Assembly (NCBI GenBank): GCA_023228645.1
Contig: JALOAT010000057.1
Span: forward strand, 1 to 21,726
Reading direction: 5' to 3'
Length of the DNA stretch: 21,726 nt
Source of the DNA: Gammaproteobacteria bacterium
Lineage (GTDB): Bacteria > Pseudomonadota > Gammaproteobacteria > Thiohalomonadales > Thiohalomonadaceae
Below are positions 1 through 7,876 of this stretch, piece after piece (the first letter of the stretch is position 1; each line of letters begins with the position of its first letter). The position numbers and the translations under genes are program-made. The notes under the pieces are model-generated. The model was not told where the DNA came from. It saw only the letters and a program-made list of their open reading frames with translations, and did not search any database.

Positions 1-1303
1 CGGAGCCGTACCAGAACAGAAATCCGAGCACGTCGAAGACCATGAAGTTCTTGTAGACGAGTGAGAATACGATGATGGCTACGACCCCCGTCCAACCGAG
101 TGCGAATATGCCGGAGAGCGTCGTGCCGGCGGTCTGTGCGTGGCGGCGCGCATCGTGAAAGACGAACACGAAGAACAGCAAGAACAACGCCGTGCCGAGC
201 AGCCCGCACTCCCAGAGGAACATGTCGAGTGCGGTGCGCTTGGCACGAAATGCCTCAAGGTAGTCGTACTCGCCGGAAAATCCTCGCACCGTAAAACGCG
301 ACACGTTGCCAGCGCCGAGACCGAATACCAGCTGCAGAGGGTCCTCACGCAGCGCACGATAGGCCAGACTGATGCCGTCGAAGCGGGACACCCGGTCATC
401 GTCTGGATTCAGCTCCGGACGCGGAGAACGCACGATGCCTGTGGTGTCCTCATGATCCAGGACCGTGCCTGGGTCGACCTCGTCCGCGGTGCCGCTGTAT
501 AGATAGGACGACACGGCCTGTCGATCCGTGAGGAAACGGGCGAGTCCCTGCTCGCCGGGGGCGAGTGTCGTGGCATCGTAGAGCACGACGGCGGTGAGCA
601 GTACGAAGGTCGAGCCGCTCCCGGCCAGCGCCAGGTACATGACGCGCTTGCGCCAATCCGCGGCCGACACTGCCACCACGATGGCAATGGCCAGCGGCAG
701 CATCAGCATGGCGCCTTTGGTGTCGTTGATGGTGGTCGGGATGAACAGCAGGGCCGCGAGCGCGAGGAAGCGGCCCCAGGACAGCCGACCACGCAACTTG
801 AAGGCCAGCAGTACCACAATGGTGGCGATAAGGAACATCGAGAGTATGGAGGAGATGTTAAGAGAGCCGGTGACGAAGTCCACGTGCTTGTGCTGGACGA
901 AACGCTGCACCAGGGCGAGCGGCACTTGCAGCACCGCCAGGCCCAGCAGGAAGACGAGCTGACGACGGAACTGCTCGTCGGTATAACGCCAGACCAAGGG
1001 CAGAATGAAAAACGGCGTGTACTTGAAGTAGTTGCGTATCCCCGCCAGGACCGTGCCCGCGGACATGCCATTCATAATCGCGGACGCGGCCACGCACAGG
1101 CAGACCAGTGCGAACAGGACAAGGTATTTCGGCGCGATGCGCAGCGTCTTGGTGTAGCCGATGCACAACAGGGCCACGAGCGCCACGGCGCCGGCGAACA
1201 GGTCCGGCAGCCAGGTGACGAGGCGCGGCAATACGCCGAGGCGAATCGCCAGGAAATCCAGGAAGAAGATACCGATAAACAGCACATACGGGATCCGCTC
1301 CAT
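1..1303 (-). CDS. O-antigen ligase / Wzy-polymerase-like membrane protein (3' end outside window)
   Basis: An uninterrupted frame opens at an ATG 13 bases after the preceding glycosyltransferase gene and reads through 434 codons to the window edge without a stop, so the C-terminus is missing. The protein is strongly hydrophobic. It has many membrane segments over residues 1-240, a polar loop at about 245-360, and more membrane segments at about 362-385, 397-415 and 418-432. Features recalling the WaaL/Wzy (O-antigen ligase) superfamily are NDTKGAML near residue 193 inside a membrane stretch, and a loop ending in a long-side motif GLGAGN at about 328-333. Such proteins join or polymerise lipid-linked glycans on the periplasmic side of the inner membrane. 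In an ABC-exporter locus, ligase is the simplest reading, and a polymerase for a second repeat unit is the alternative. Family assignment is fairly sure; the exact reaction is not. Confidence 0.8.
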   Translation of the reverse strand, partial: MERIPYVLFIGIFFLDFLAIRLGVLPRLVTWLPDLFAGAVALVALLCIGYTKTLRIAPKYLVLFALVCLCVAASAIMNGMSAGTVLAGIRNYFKYTPFFILPLVWRYTDEQFRRQLVFLLGLAVLQVPLALVQRFVQHKHVDFVTGSLNISSILSMFLIATIVVLLAFKLRGRLSWGRFLALAALLFIPTTINDTKGAMLMLPLAIAIVVAVSAADWRKRVMYLALAGSGSTFVLLTAVVLYDATTLAPGEQGLARFLTDRQAVSSYLYSGTADEVDPGTVLDHEDTTGIVRSPRPELNPDDDRVSRFDGISLAYRALREDPLQLVFGLGAGNVSRFTVRGFSGEYDYLEAFRAKRTALDMFLWECGLLGTALFLLFFVFVFHDARRHAQTAGTTLSGIFALGWTGVVAIIVFSLVYKNFMVFDVLGFLFWYGS

Positions 1304-1316
1304 GGTCTCGGGCTCG

Positions 1317-2516
1317 CTAACGCGGCAGCGCGCGGCGCGTGCCGCCTGCGGCGATGAGCCTGAGCAACGGCTGCATGTTGCGTTCGGAGTAATCCGCGAT
1401 GGCCTGGGTCTGGGCTCTGCGTGCGATGGCCCGCAGACGCTGTGGTTCCGCGATCAGCCGGGCGATACCGTCGCGCAGCGTCGGGTAGTCGCCGTGGGCG
1501 CAAAGGCCCATACGCTCACCATCGAACACGCCGTCGGGATTGACGTTCAGACTCACCACCGGCACCTGCCGCATCCAGGCCTGAATGAAGGTATTGGAGA
1601 AGCCTTCGTATTCGCTGGTGTTCACCAGCAGGTGCGCCTCGGCGAGCAGACGGTTGACCTCCTCCTGCGGCTGCGCGCCCAAATAGCTCAGCTGGGGGGC
1701 CAGCGCCATTTGCGTCTCAAGGCTCGCTTGCCACTCCCGCGTCTCCGCGGGAGCCCCGATCATGACGAATTGCGCCCCGGTGCCGCCCAGTTCCCGCGCC
1801 AGACGGATGAAAATTTCCGGCTGTTTCACCTTTTTGATGTTGGCCACCCAGAGGATCTTCACGGGCGCCGTCTTGGCCAGCGGCTCCGTGGGCAGCGGAT
1901 GAAAATTGCGCACCAGGGCGTCGGGTTCACGACCGTAATGGTGCAGCAGCAGCGCCCTTTGCTGTTCCGTCTGGGCGACGATGTGGGTGCTGTAGCGGAT
2001 GCCGTATTCGAGGATGCGTTTTTCCAGGTAGCGCAACGGCATGTCCAGGCGCCGGCGTCCGTGCCATGGTGTGACGTCGATGTCGCTGGCGATCTGCCAC
2101 ACCAGGTTGCAATGGGCATGCTTTGCATAGTGCGCCGCGACGCCCGTGTAGACGCAACCCACCTGCTGGTAGATCACATCCGGGCGAATCGCATGCAGGA
2201 TGCGAAGCAACTTGCGCGCATCGAACAGCATGGAATGGCGGTGCAGACCCTGCGTATCACCGATGCGGATGATGCGGTAACCCGCGGGGCGATGATGCTC
2301 GTCCACCCGGCGCGCCAGGTAGTCGATGGCATAGTCACCGTCCTGCAACAGCCTGTCGATGAGCACCTTGGCCTGGTATTGGGCACCGCCCATCAGGGCG
2401 CTCCAATGGGTCGGGATGATGACGCACAGGCGACGCCGGCGTGGTTTCGTAGCGCGGCTTTGCACCACTACTCCGGAGTCCGTGCCCTCAAGGCTGCGAA
2501 TGGCGTTGGCCTGCAT
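1317..2516 (-). CDS. GT4-family glycosyltransferase
   Basis: A cytoplasmic GT-B fold glycosyltransferase of family 4 type, predicted to transfer a sugar from a nucleotide donor to the growing lipid-linked glycan. The N-terminal domain starts with a hydrophobic strand and a MGGAQ motif (acceptor side). The C-terminal donor domain has ILWVANIKKVKQPE and, near the end, EGFSNTFIQAW followed by PVVSLNVNPDG. The classic E-x7-E donor motif is here E-x7-Q. From the ATG at 2516 the protein has 399 residues and a weak AGGAA upstream. A GTG at 2588 with GAGG five bases ahead would add 24 residues, but those codons look less GC-biased and lie next to a dispersed repeat, so I prefer 2516. The gap to the next gene is 13 bases. 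Donor, acceptor and linkage cannot be told. Confidence 0.85.
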   Translation of the reverse strand: MQANAIRSLEGTDSGVVVQSRATKPRRRRLCVIIPTHWSALMGGAQYQAKVLIDRLLQDGDYAIDYLARRVDEHHRPAGYRIIRIGDTQGLHRHSMLFDARKLLRILHAIRPDVIYQQVGCVYTGVAAHYAKHAHCNLVWQIASDIDVTPWHGRRRLDMPLRYLEKRILEYGIRYSTHIVAQTEQQRALLLHHYGREPDALVRNFHPLPTEPLAKTAPVKILWVANIKKVKQPEIFIRLARELGGTGAQFVMIGAPAETREWQASLETQMALAPQLSYLGAQPQEEVNRLLAEAHLLVNTSEYEGFSNTFIQAWMRQVPVVSLNVNPDGVFDGERMGLCAHGDYPTLRDGIARLIAEPQRLRAIARRAQTQAIADYSERNMQPLLRLIAAGGTRRALPR

Positions 2517-2657
2517 GGATTCAAGTTCCTGATAGACGGTGATGCGGAACGCAGTTCGGCAGAAGAGAACCATCAAATCAACGGGCACCTTTACCTCAGT
2601 CCTCTCTGCGCCCTCTGCGTCTTTGCGTCTCTGCGTTTGATTCTGTCTTCTGTCTCT
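2517..2657. other. Spacer between two glycosyltransferase genes
   Basis: This is one of only three spacers above 60 bases. It holds the tandem CTCTGCGT-type repeat (2604-2636). Read on the minus strand, it also has a purine-rich stretch just after the stop codon at 2658 and a possible GTG start with a GAGG Shine-Dalgarno at 2588. I see no convincing sigma-70 promoter and no terminator with a T-run. Confidence 0.5.
2604..2636. repeat. Four degenerate tandem copies of CTCTGCGT
   Basis: Units CTCTGCGC (2604-2611), CTCTGCGT (2613-2620), CTTTGCGT (2621-2628) and CTCTGCGT (2629-2636) follow one another. On the minus strand this reads as ACGCAGAG-type units. Similar short tandem units are, from general knowledge, common as dispersed intergenic sequence in cyanobacteria and proteobacteria, with unknown function. 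It lies in the only sizeable gap in the left part of the operon. It is too short and irregular to be a CRISPR array. Confidence 0.7.
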
Positions 2658-3908
2658 CTATGCCCGCCGCCCGGCAAGCAGGCGACGATACTGTTCGTCC
2701 ACGCGCGCGGCGATGGTCGGATAACTGCGATGCTCCATGACATAGCGCCGCCCCTGCTCGCCCATCACGCGGGACCGCTGCGGGTCACGCAGCAGCGTGA
2801 TCGCCGCCTGTGCGAACGCCTCCTCGTCGTAGGGTACGCACAGCCCGCCGCCGCTTTCGGCGATGACCTGGCGCTGTTCGGGATGGTCATTGGCCACCAC
2901 CGGCTTGCCGTGGGCCAAGTACTCGATGAGTTTCGTCGGCGACGTGGAATTAAGGATGGGTGTGGGAAAAAACGGCGACAGGCAGACATCCGCCCCGCAC
3001 ACGTAGCGGAATACCTCCGCCTGGGGCAGGTTGCCCGTGAACACCACCCGGTGGTGCACGCCCAGGCGTTCCGCTTCCCGGTGCAGCTGGGCCATGTCTT
3101 CCGCGTCATCGCTGCCGCCGACCATGTACAACACCGCGTCCGGCACGGCATGGACGACGCGCGCGAACACGCGAATGACGAAATCGATGCGCCGCACCCG
3201 CAGCATGGTGCCGAGATAAAGGAGCTTCGGCCCGGGCCGCAGGTCCTGCGGTGGTCGCAATCCGGCCGCACGCTCCAGCACCTCGGGGGCGACACCCATG
3301 GGCACCGCGACAATCCGCGCGGCCGGGATGCCCTCCGCCGCCACGTCCTTGCGCATTTGCTCGCTTTGCACGAAGACGAGATCGGCGCGGGGCAGGATGA
3401 CGCGATAGAGCAGCCATTTGAACACCGTGCCACGCAACAAATACCACCGCGGATAGCGGGTCGCTCCGGTGCGGGCGCGGAAGATCTGTGACTCCGGAAA
3501 CGGATAGGACAACCAATAGACGAACGCCTTGCCATACAGGCGCGCCGCCACGAGGCCGAGGATACCGCCGACGAACTGGTCCTTGACCTGTATGAACTGA
3601 TAGGCGCCCTGTCTTGCCATGCGGAAGGCGTGCAGGCCCAGCAAGCCGCCCTGCATGTGACGCAGCGCCTTGGCGAACACCCCATGACCGCGTGCGGAGG
3701 GGCCGACCACCGCCGTGCCGTTCGCCCAGGGCAGGCGCCGGCGGCTGGCCTGGGGGTGCTCCGATTGCAGCAGCCAGTCGATGCGATGGCCGCGTCCGCT
3801 CATCTCCTTGCCGAACAGCACCGCCACGTCCACACGGAAGGGCGGAAATTTATCGGATGCCATGAACAAATAATGCGGCGTGTGATCGTTGTGTGGGGCG
3901 TTGGTCAT
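2658..3908 (-). CDS. GT4-family glycosyltransferase
   Basis: A 416-residue GT-B glycosyltransferase. The start ATG overlaps the stop of the upstream sulfotransferase gene by four bases (ATGA, 3905-3908), which fixes the start and suggests coupled translation. The C-terminal Rossmann domain begins with KLLYLGTMLRVRRIDFVI (about 228-245). The donor site region SPFFPTPILN-STSPTKLIEYLAHGKPVV (about 311-338) matches the S-x-PTKL-x-EY-x-A-x-GKPVV pattern of family 4 enzymes acting in polysaccharide assembly. No signal peptide is seen, and hydrophobic patches near 115-135 and 160-180 may allow peripheral membrane contact. It presumably adds one residue of the exported glycan. Sugar and linkage are unknown. 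Confidence 0.87.
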   Translation of the reverse strand: MTNAPHNDHTPHYLFMASDKFPPFRVDVAVLFGKEMSGRGHRIDWLLQSEHPQASRRRLPWANGTAVVGPSARGHGVFAKALRHMQGGLLGLHAFRMARQGAYQFIQVKDQFVGGILGLVAARLYGKAFVYWLSYPFPESQIFRARTGATRYPRWYLLRGTVFKWLLYRVILPRADLVFVQSEQMRKDVAAEGIPAARIVAVPMGVAPEVLERAAGLRPPQDLRPGPKLLYLGTMLRVRRIDFVIRVFARVVHAVPDAVLYMVGGSDDAEDMAQLHREAERLGVHHRVVFTGNLPQAEVFRYVCGADVCLSPFFPTPILNSTSPTKLIEYLAHGKPVVANDHPEQRQVIAESGGGLCVPYDEEAFAQAAITLLRDPQRSRVMGEQGRRYVMEHRSYPTIAARVDEQYRRLLAGRRA

Positions 3909-4771
3909 CCCGCCGCCCGCCGCTGCCCGGTTCGTTCAGTGCCAGCCTGCCGTGCCAATGCCGTCGTCTCGCTGTACGCCGGCATGCAGAGCTGTTCGAC
4001 GCGGGCGCGCACTGCCGGAGAAAGCGCAGCGGCCTTGGCGAGGCTGCGTCGACTGAGCGCATCGGCATAGGACGATCGGTAATTCAGCCCAATGAAATCG
4101 TAGATCTCCGTCAGCGTTCGGTCCGGTGCACCCACCAGTGCGTCGTAGTCAATCACATGCAGGGCGTCGCCGAGCCGCGGCGCCAGTTCGATCACCTGAC
4201 GCTGCTTGCCTACGTAGGAAAGGCACGCCTTGTCGAGCCGCGAAACCGCGATGCCACCGAACCGCCGATAGCGCGCCCGAGGTTTCGGATCCAGCAGCGG
4301 TGCGCCACAGGCAGCGAACAGTTCGTCGAGTGCGAAACGACTCCAGTTGCGGAGCATGGAGTACACCACCGAGTACGGATTGCGTACCAGCCAGATCAGG
4401 CGATAGCCGCCGGCGTAGTGCAGGTATTCGCCGTAGCATTCATTGAGGTAGGTGGTCTGGAAGCAATACCGCCCTGGGGCGGTAGTGGGGCGCACGCCGG
4501 CGAGGATCTCGGCCGCTGCCAGTTCCTCATCCTCACCGGCGGCAAACCGCACCATGCCTTCACTGCTGCTGATGATGCGCGCCAGGATGGTACCGCCGGA
4601 GCGCTGGCAGCCCGAGATCAGCACGGCGTTGCAAAATGCCGGCAATTCCCGCAGCAGGTCGCAGCCGCGCATTCGCACTTTGTGACCGAAACGGCGCCAG
4701 TCACGCACGGTCGCCCGTCGTCCGCCCAGCCACGGAAAACGCGCGTGCGCTACCGAAAGTTTTTTGTCCAT
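3905..4771 (-). CDS. PAPS-dependent sulfotransferase (1 of 3)
   Basis: A 288-residue protein with both PAPS-contact motifs of the sulfotransferase fold. The 5'-phosphosulfate loop SGCQRSGGTIL lies at about 53-63 after a hydrophobic strand. The 3'-phosphate motif RLIWLVRNPYSVVYSML lies at about 124-140, with the family's Arg and Ser in place. The YDALVGAPDRTLTEIYDFIGL region near 215-235 is also typical. The expected role is transfer of sulfate from 3'-phosphoadenosine-5'-phosphosulfate to a hydroxyl of the glycan in the cytoplasm, before export by Wzm/Wzt. The start ATG lies nine bases after the stop of the second sulfotransferase gene, and the 3' end overlaps the next glycosyltransferase by four bases. 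Glycan as acceptor is inferred from context only. Confidence 0.85.
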   Translation of the reverse strand: MDKKLSVAHARFPWLGGRRATVRDWRRFGHKVRMRGCDLLRELPAFCNAVLISGCQRSGGTILARIISSSEGMVRFAAGEDEELAAAEILAGVRPTTAPGRYCFQTTYLNECYGEYLHYAGGYRLIWLVRNPYSVVYSMLRNWSRFALDELFAACGAPLLDPKPRARYRRFGGIAVSRLDKACLSYVGKQRQVIELAPRLGDALHVIDYDALVGAPDRTLTEIYDFIGLNYRSSYADALSRRSLAKAAALSPAVRARVEQLCMPAYSETTALARQAGTERTGQRRAAG

Positions 4772-4780
4772 GGGCTTTGT

Positions 4781-5746
4781 TCAGGTGTGTCCAAGCCAGC
4801 GGTTCAGGCTCCCGGCCAGGCGTTCGAATTCCCACAGCTCGCGACTCGACAGGCCGTTCTGCCACTGGGTATCAGGGGCAATGGTGGCGCCTGCCGTGAA
4901 GCGCATGTTGTTGCCGTTGGTGATGTGGTGCTGGTGGGCTTGGAAATCCAGCATGGCGGGCTCGAACGCCAGACCCAGCCCGGCGCAGATCTTTCGCAGC
5001 TCCGCGTCCGGGGCGGCGGCGAGGTCCTCGTAGCGCACGTGCAGCCACGCCTGTGCCGGCACATTGGCATGCAGCAAAGGCAGCGCGCGCTCGTAGTAAC
5101 GCTTCCACAGGTGCACGCCCGCCAGTGGTGAGCTGCGGCGTTTGCGATGGGAAAACATGATGCCGCGTCCATCACGACTGAGCAGGATGATGCGCACGTG
5201 CTGCGGCCGCTTGCGATAGATCGCCACGGCCTTCAGATAAGACTTGGAGGAATCCACCACCGTGTCCACCCCCAGCACGTCGCGCACCGTGTCATAAAGC
5301 ACCAGGTTGTTGTCGATGCCCGTCTCGAACCCGCTCAGCAGCGCCTCAGGAATCGCCACACCATGACGATACTTCAGCCAGGCCAGTGCCAGGACGAGCT
5401 TGCGGCGCAACAGATAGCCGCGCGTCTGGTGCCCTCGATCAACCACGTCCACGGCCAGCGGGTAACCCAGATGCAGGCTGTAGGGATCGACATCGATGCG
5501 CGTGCCGAGCACCGCATCCAGCCGCCGCGTCACCTCTCGCCACACCGCACACTGCCGCACCGGCGCCCCGCAGGTGCAGCGGGTATCCAGAGCGAGATTC
5601 TTTGGCAGATGTGATATCTCGCCGAGCGAGGCGATACGCGAATGCGAACCCAGCAGCAAATCAAGCAGCGTCGAACCGGAGTGGCCGGCCGAGCAGATGT
5701 AGACATAGCGGGTATCGCTCACGGCGTCGCCTCGCTTACGGCTCAT
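4781..5746 (-). CDS. PAPS-dependent sulfotransferase (2 of 3)
   Basis: From the ATG at 5746 the protein has 321 residues. This start overlaps the upstream stop as ATGA. A GTG at 5722, preceded by GAGG, would give 313 residues and is a fair alternative. The 5'-phosphosulfate loop is SAGHSGSTLLDLLLGSH (about 19-35). A Cys pattern C-T-C-G-x5-C (about 57-66) follows. VVDSSK at about 163-168 and RIILLSRDGRGIMFSH at about 185-200 form the 3'-phosphate and acceptor side. Its sequence differs clearly from the neighbouring sulfotransferase, so this is not a recent tandem duplication, and a different acceptor position is likely. Sulfation of the polysaccharide is inferred from the locus. Confidence 0.85.
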   Translation of the reverse strand: MSRKRGDAVSDTRYVYICSAGHSGSTLLDLLLGSHSRIASLGEISHLPKNLALDTRCTCGAPVRQCAVWREVTRRLDAVLGTRIDVDPYSLHLGYPLAVDVVDRGHQTRGYLLRRKLVLALAWLKYRHGVAIPEALLSGFETGIDNNLVLYDTVRDVLGVDTVVDSSKSYLKAVAIYRKRPQHVRIILLSRDGRGIMFSHRKRRSSPLAGVHLWKRYYERALPLLHANVPAQAWLHVRYEDLAAAPDAELRKICAGLGLAFEPAMLDFQAHQHHITNGNNMRFTAGATIAPDTQWQNGLSSRELWEFERLAGSLNRWLGHT

Positions 5747-6990
5747 CGCACTTGCGGCGCCAGCTGACGGCGCCGCTCGGCAAGTTGCTCGTAGAGTGCC
5801 AGGTATTGCCCGGCCACCTCCCGCCAGTCGAGCTTCATGGCGGCGGCGCGCGCCTGGGCCCCGCAGCGCTGGCGGCACGGTTCATCCGCAAGCAGTAGAT
5901 GGAGGGCATGGGCGAGCGCGGCCGGATCGCCCGGCGGTACCAGCAGGCCGTTTTGCCCATCCACCACGATGTCGCGATTGCCCGAGATGCGGGTCGCCAC
6001 CACCGGTAAGCCCGCTGCCATGGCTTCGAGAATGGCGAGCGACAGCCCCTCCGCACCCTCGCCGATGCCGGCCGAAACGTACACGGCGCTGCGCCGCAGC
6101 AGCGCGGCCAGGCGGTCGTCCTTTTCTGCGGCGCTGCCCGGAAGGGGCACCGGAAGTGCGCCGGCGAGGAGGATGCGATCCGAAAGTTGCATCTGCCGGA
6201 TCATCGGTGCCAGCGCCTCGGTACCGCGGCCGACGATGACGAGATGCGCATCGGGCTGCTCGGCCGCTAGGACACTCATGGCGCGTACCAGGTACTCATG
6301 GCCCTTGCGCGGGTGGTAGTTGCCGATGGTGGTGATGACCTTCGCTCGCGCGGGCAGGCCGAGGCCGTCGTCCGTGTTGGACGTGGACGAGAACCGCCCT
6401 GCGTCGACACCGTTGGGAATGAGGTGGATCTTCTGCGCATCAGCGCCTGCGGTGCGCAGCGAATTTTCCACGCCGACGCTGATGGCGGTAATGGCATCGG
6501 CCCGCGCCAGCGCGTGTTTGATGCGCGTGGCCAGGAGGGGGTTGAGGTGCAGTCCGAAGCCGATCTCCGGCACCGTGTGCACGTCCTCGCCATGGGGTGT
6601 GACCACCACCGGCACGTCCATGAAGCGCCGCACACGGGTGGCGATGTAGCCGGTCGGGTAGGTGTTGTGGGCGTGGATGACGTCGCATCCCCAGCGTTTC
6701 AGGTCCATCACGAGTTGCGCGAATTTGAACTGCTCCTGGAGCACGCCCTTGAGTCCGGCGCGGGTGCGGCCCTCCACCGCATACCGGCGCCAGGTCTGCA
6801 TGCTGCCGATGGCGGGCTGACGGTGCACCGGAAAGGGAAACGCCAGCTTGCGGTTCTCACGCCACGCCGCGGGTCCCACGACCCGCACCTCATGACCGAG
6901 GCCGTCGAGGGCCCGCGCCAGATGAAACACCACCAGTTCCCGGCCACCGATCCGGGGCAGGAAGCTGTTCACATACAGGACGATGTTCAA
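5743..6990 (-). CDS. GT4-family glycosyltransferase, TTG start
   Basis: A 415-residue GT-B glycosyltransferase. The N-terminus NIVLYVNSFLPRIGGRE is the usual first strand plus glycine loop of family 4. HAHNTYPTGY and PHGEDVHTVPEIG mark the acceptor domain. NGVDAGRF, IGNYHPRKGHEYLV and EGAEGLSLAILEAMAAGLPVV with an intact E-x7-E motif mark the donor domain. The start is a TTG. AAGGA lies six bases upstream, and there is no ATG or GTG between it and the in-frame stop of the preceding sulfotransferase gene, so the rare start is well supported. The 3' end overlaps the next gene by four bases. It likely adds one sugar of the repeat or linker, donor unknown. Confidence 0.87.
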   Translation of the reverse strand: MNIVLYVNSFLPRIGGRELVVFHLARALDGLGHEVRVVGPAAWRENRKLAFPFPVHRQPAIGSMQTWRRYAVEGRTRAGLKGVLQEQFKFAQLVMDLKRWGCDVIHAHNTYPTGYIATRVRRFMDVPVVVTPHGEDVHTVPEIGFGLHLNPLLATRIKHALARADAITAISVGVENSLRTAGADAQKIHLIPNGVDAGRFSSTSNTDDGLGLPARAKVITTIGNYHPRKGHEYLVRAMSVLAAEQPDAHLVIVGRGTEALAPMIRQMQLSDRILLAGALPVPLPGSAAEKDDRLAALLRRSAVYVSAGIGEGAEGLSLAILEAMAAGLPVVATRISGNRDIVVDGQNGLLVPPGDPAALAHALHLLLADEPCRQRCGAQARAAAMKLDWREVAGQYLALYEQLAERRRQLAPQVR

Positions 6991-6996
6991 ACGATG

Positions 6997-7001
6997 TCCT
7001 T
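6997..7001 (-). promoter_or_regulatory. Shine-Dalgarno AAGGA that fixes a TTG start
   Basis: On the minus strand AAGGA is followed by a six-base spacer (CATCGT) and TTG at 6988-6990. The codons between this site and the upstream in-frame stop at 7030 hold no other plausible start, so this site decides the start of the glycosyltransferase gene. Confidence 0.7.
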
Positions 7002-7029
7002 CCCTGGTTTTTGAATCACCTGCCGTGGC

Positions 7030-7863
7030 TCACTCGTCGAAAAAAGTGCCCCATGGCGTGCCGGCGAACCGCTCTTTCAGACCTGGATAGTTCGTGACCA
7101 TGTGCGCGAGGGGCATGCGCGCCTGCTTGCGGGTCTTAGCGAACAGCGGGCGCGGTGTCACGCCAAGGAACGTCTGCACGCGTTCCATTTCATGCGCCGT
7201 GTCGGTCGCAAGCGCTTCGTAAGTCAACTCGAGTTTAGGGTGGCCCACAAAGTAGTCCACACAGGCCCGCTCCTGCGCTCGTGTCGTGCTGAACGCCTGT
7301 TCAAGCTCGGCATGGTCCAACTCCACCGACACGTTGCGATGGGCCTGCGTATCATCGCGGATGGACCAGAGCCGGGTCTGCTTGGCAACCTTCTCTGATA
7401 CGAAGGTACGCAACAGGTTTTGGCGTGTGAGGTGGACGACGTGAACTTCCTGTCGTGCCTTAAGGTAAGGCCATATCAGCTGGCAAGCATCCTCGCGGGC
7501 ATGATAGTAGAACAGCTTGAAACCGACGGCGCTTACACGAGGAGGGTGGGGTCCGAACACACGCCGCTCGATGAATGCCACGGCATCTGTACGCCGCAGT
7601 GCGCAATCCGCCGGCGAGGAACGGTAACCTGGGAATTCCCAAAGGATGTGGTTCGGGCGCGCCTGGTTGAAGAGCTCACCAAACGTTACCACGTGCCCAT
7701 GTGAGCGCAGCAGGCTGGCAAGGAAGTTCGATCCGGTCCGTCCGCGCCCGAGAATAACGAAAGGACGATAACCTCGCTGACCGTTCAGCAGACCTTTGTC
7801 GATGGCGAACCGCGCTGCGCGTTGTGCCAGGTTGATGGTCTGTTCGCGAAGTCTTCTGTTCAT
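7030..7863 (-). CDS. Sulfotransferase family protein (3 of 3)
   Basis: A 277-residue protein with a clear 5'-phosphosulfate loop, VILGRGRTGSNFLASLLRSH (about 36-55), followed by FGELF (about 61-65) as seen in Stf0-like and related bacterial sulfotransferases. The 3'-phosphate motif is HVVHLTRQNLLRTFVS (about 141-156), and LELTYEALATD near 210-220 is the usual downstream strand. It begins with ATG 13 bases after the preceding glycosyltransferase gene. The 39-base gap to the next gene is the longest in this part. Its motifs differ from the other two sulfotransferases here, which argues for a distinct acceptor. Codon use seems a little less GC-biased than its neighbours by eye, so separate acquisition is possible but unproven. 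Confidence 0.82.
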   Translation of the reverse strand: MNRRLREQTINLAQRAARFAIDKGLLNGQRGYRPFVILGRGRTGSNFLASLLRSHGHVVTFGELFNQARPNHILWEFPGYRSSPADCALRRTDAVAFIERRVFGPHPPRVSAVGFKLFYYHAREDACQLIWPYLKARQEVHVVHLTRQNLLRTFVSEKVAKQTRLWSIRDDTQAHRNVSVELDHAELEQAFSTTRAQERACVDYFVGHPKLELTYEALATDTAHEMERVQTFLGVTPRPLFAKTRKQARMPLAHMVTNYPGLKERFAGTPWGTFFDE

Positions 7864-7876
7864 GTTGTGTGCAGAC

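Noticed and set aside
1..1303. A broken or frameshifted gene at the left edge
   Set aside because: Several short frames overlap there, but reading from ATG 1303 gives one uninterrupted, membrane-protein-like frame to position 1; the gene is only cut by the window edge.
2604..2636. CRISPR array
   Set aside because: Units of 8 bases in direct tandem without spacers.
1161..3491. Very long plus-strand open frame (776 codons)
   Set aside because: It lies opposite two glycosyltransferase genes with clear motifs; its translation has no domain and is rich in Arg, His, Gln and Ala as expected for an antisense frame in GC-rich DNA.
3905..5746. Recent tandem duplication of two sulfotransferase genes
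   Set aside because: The proteins share only the PAPS motifs; sequence, length and Cys pattern differ.
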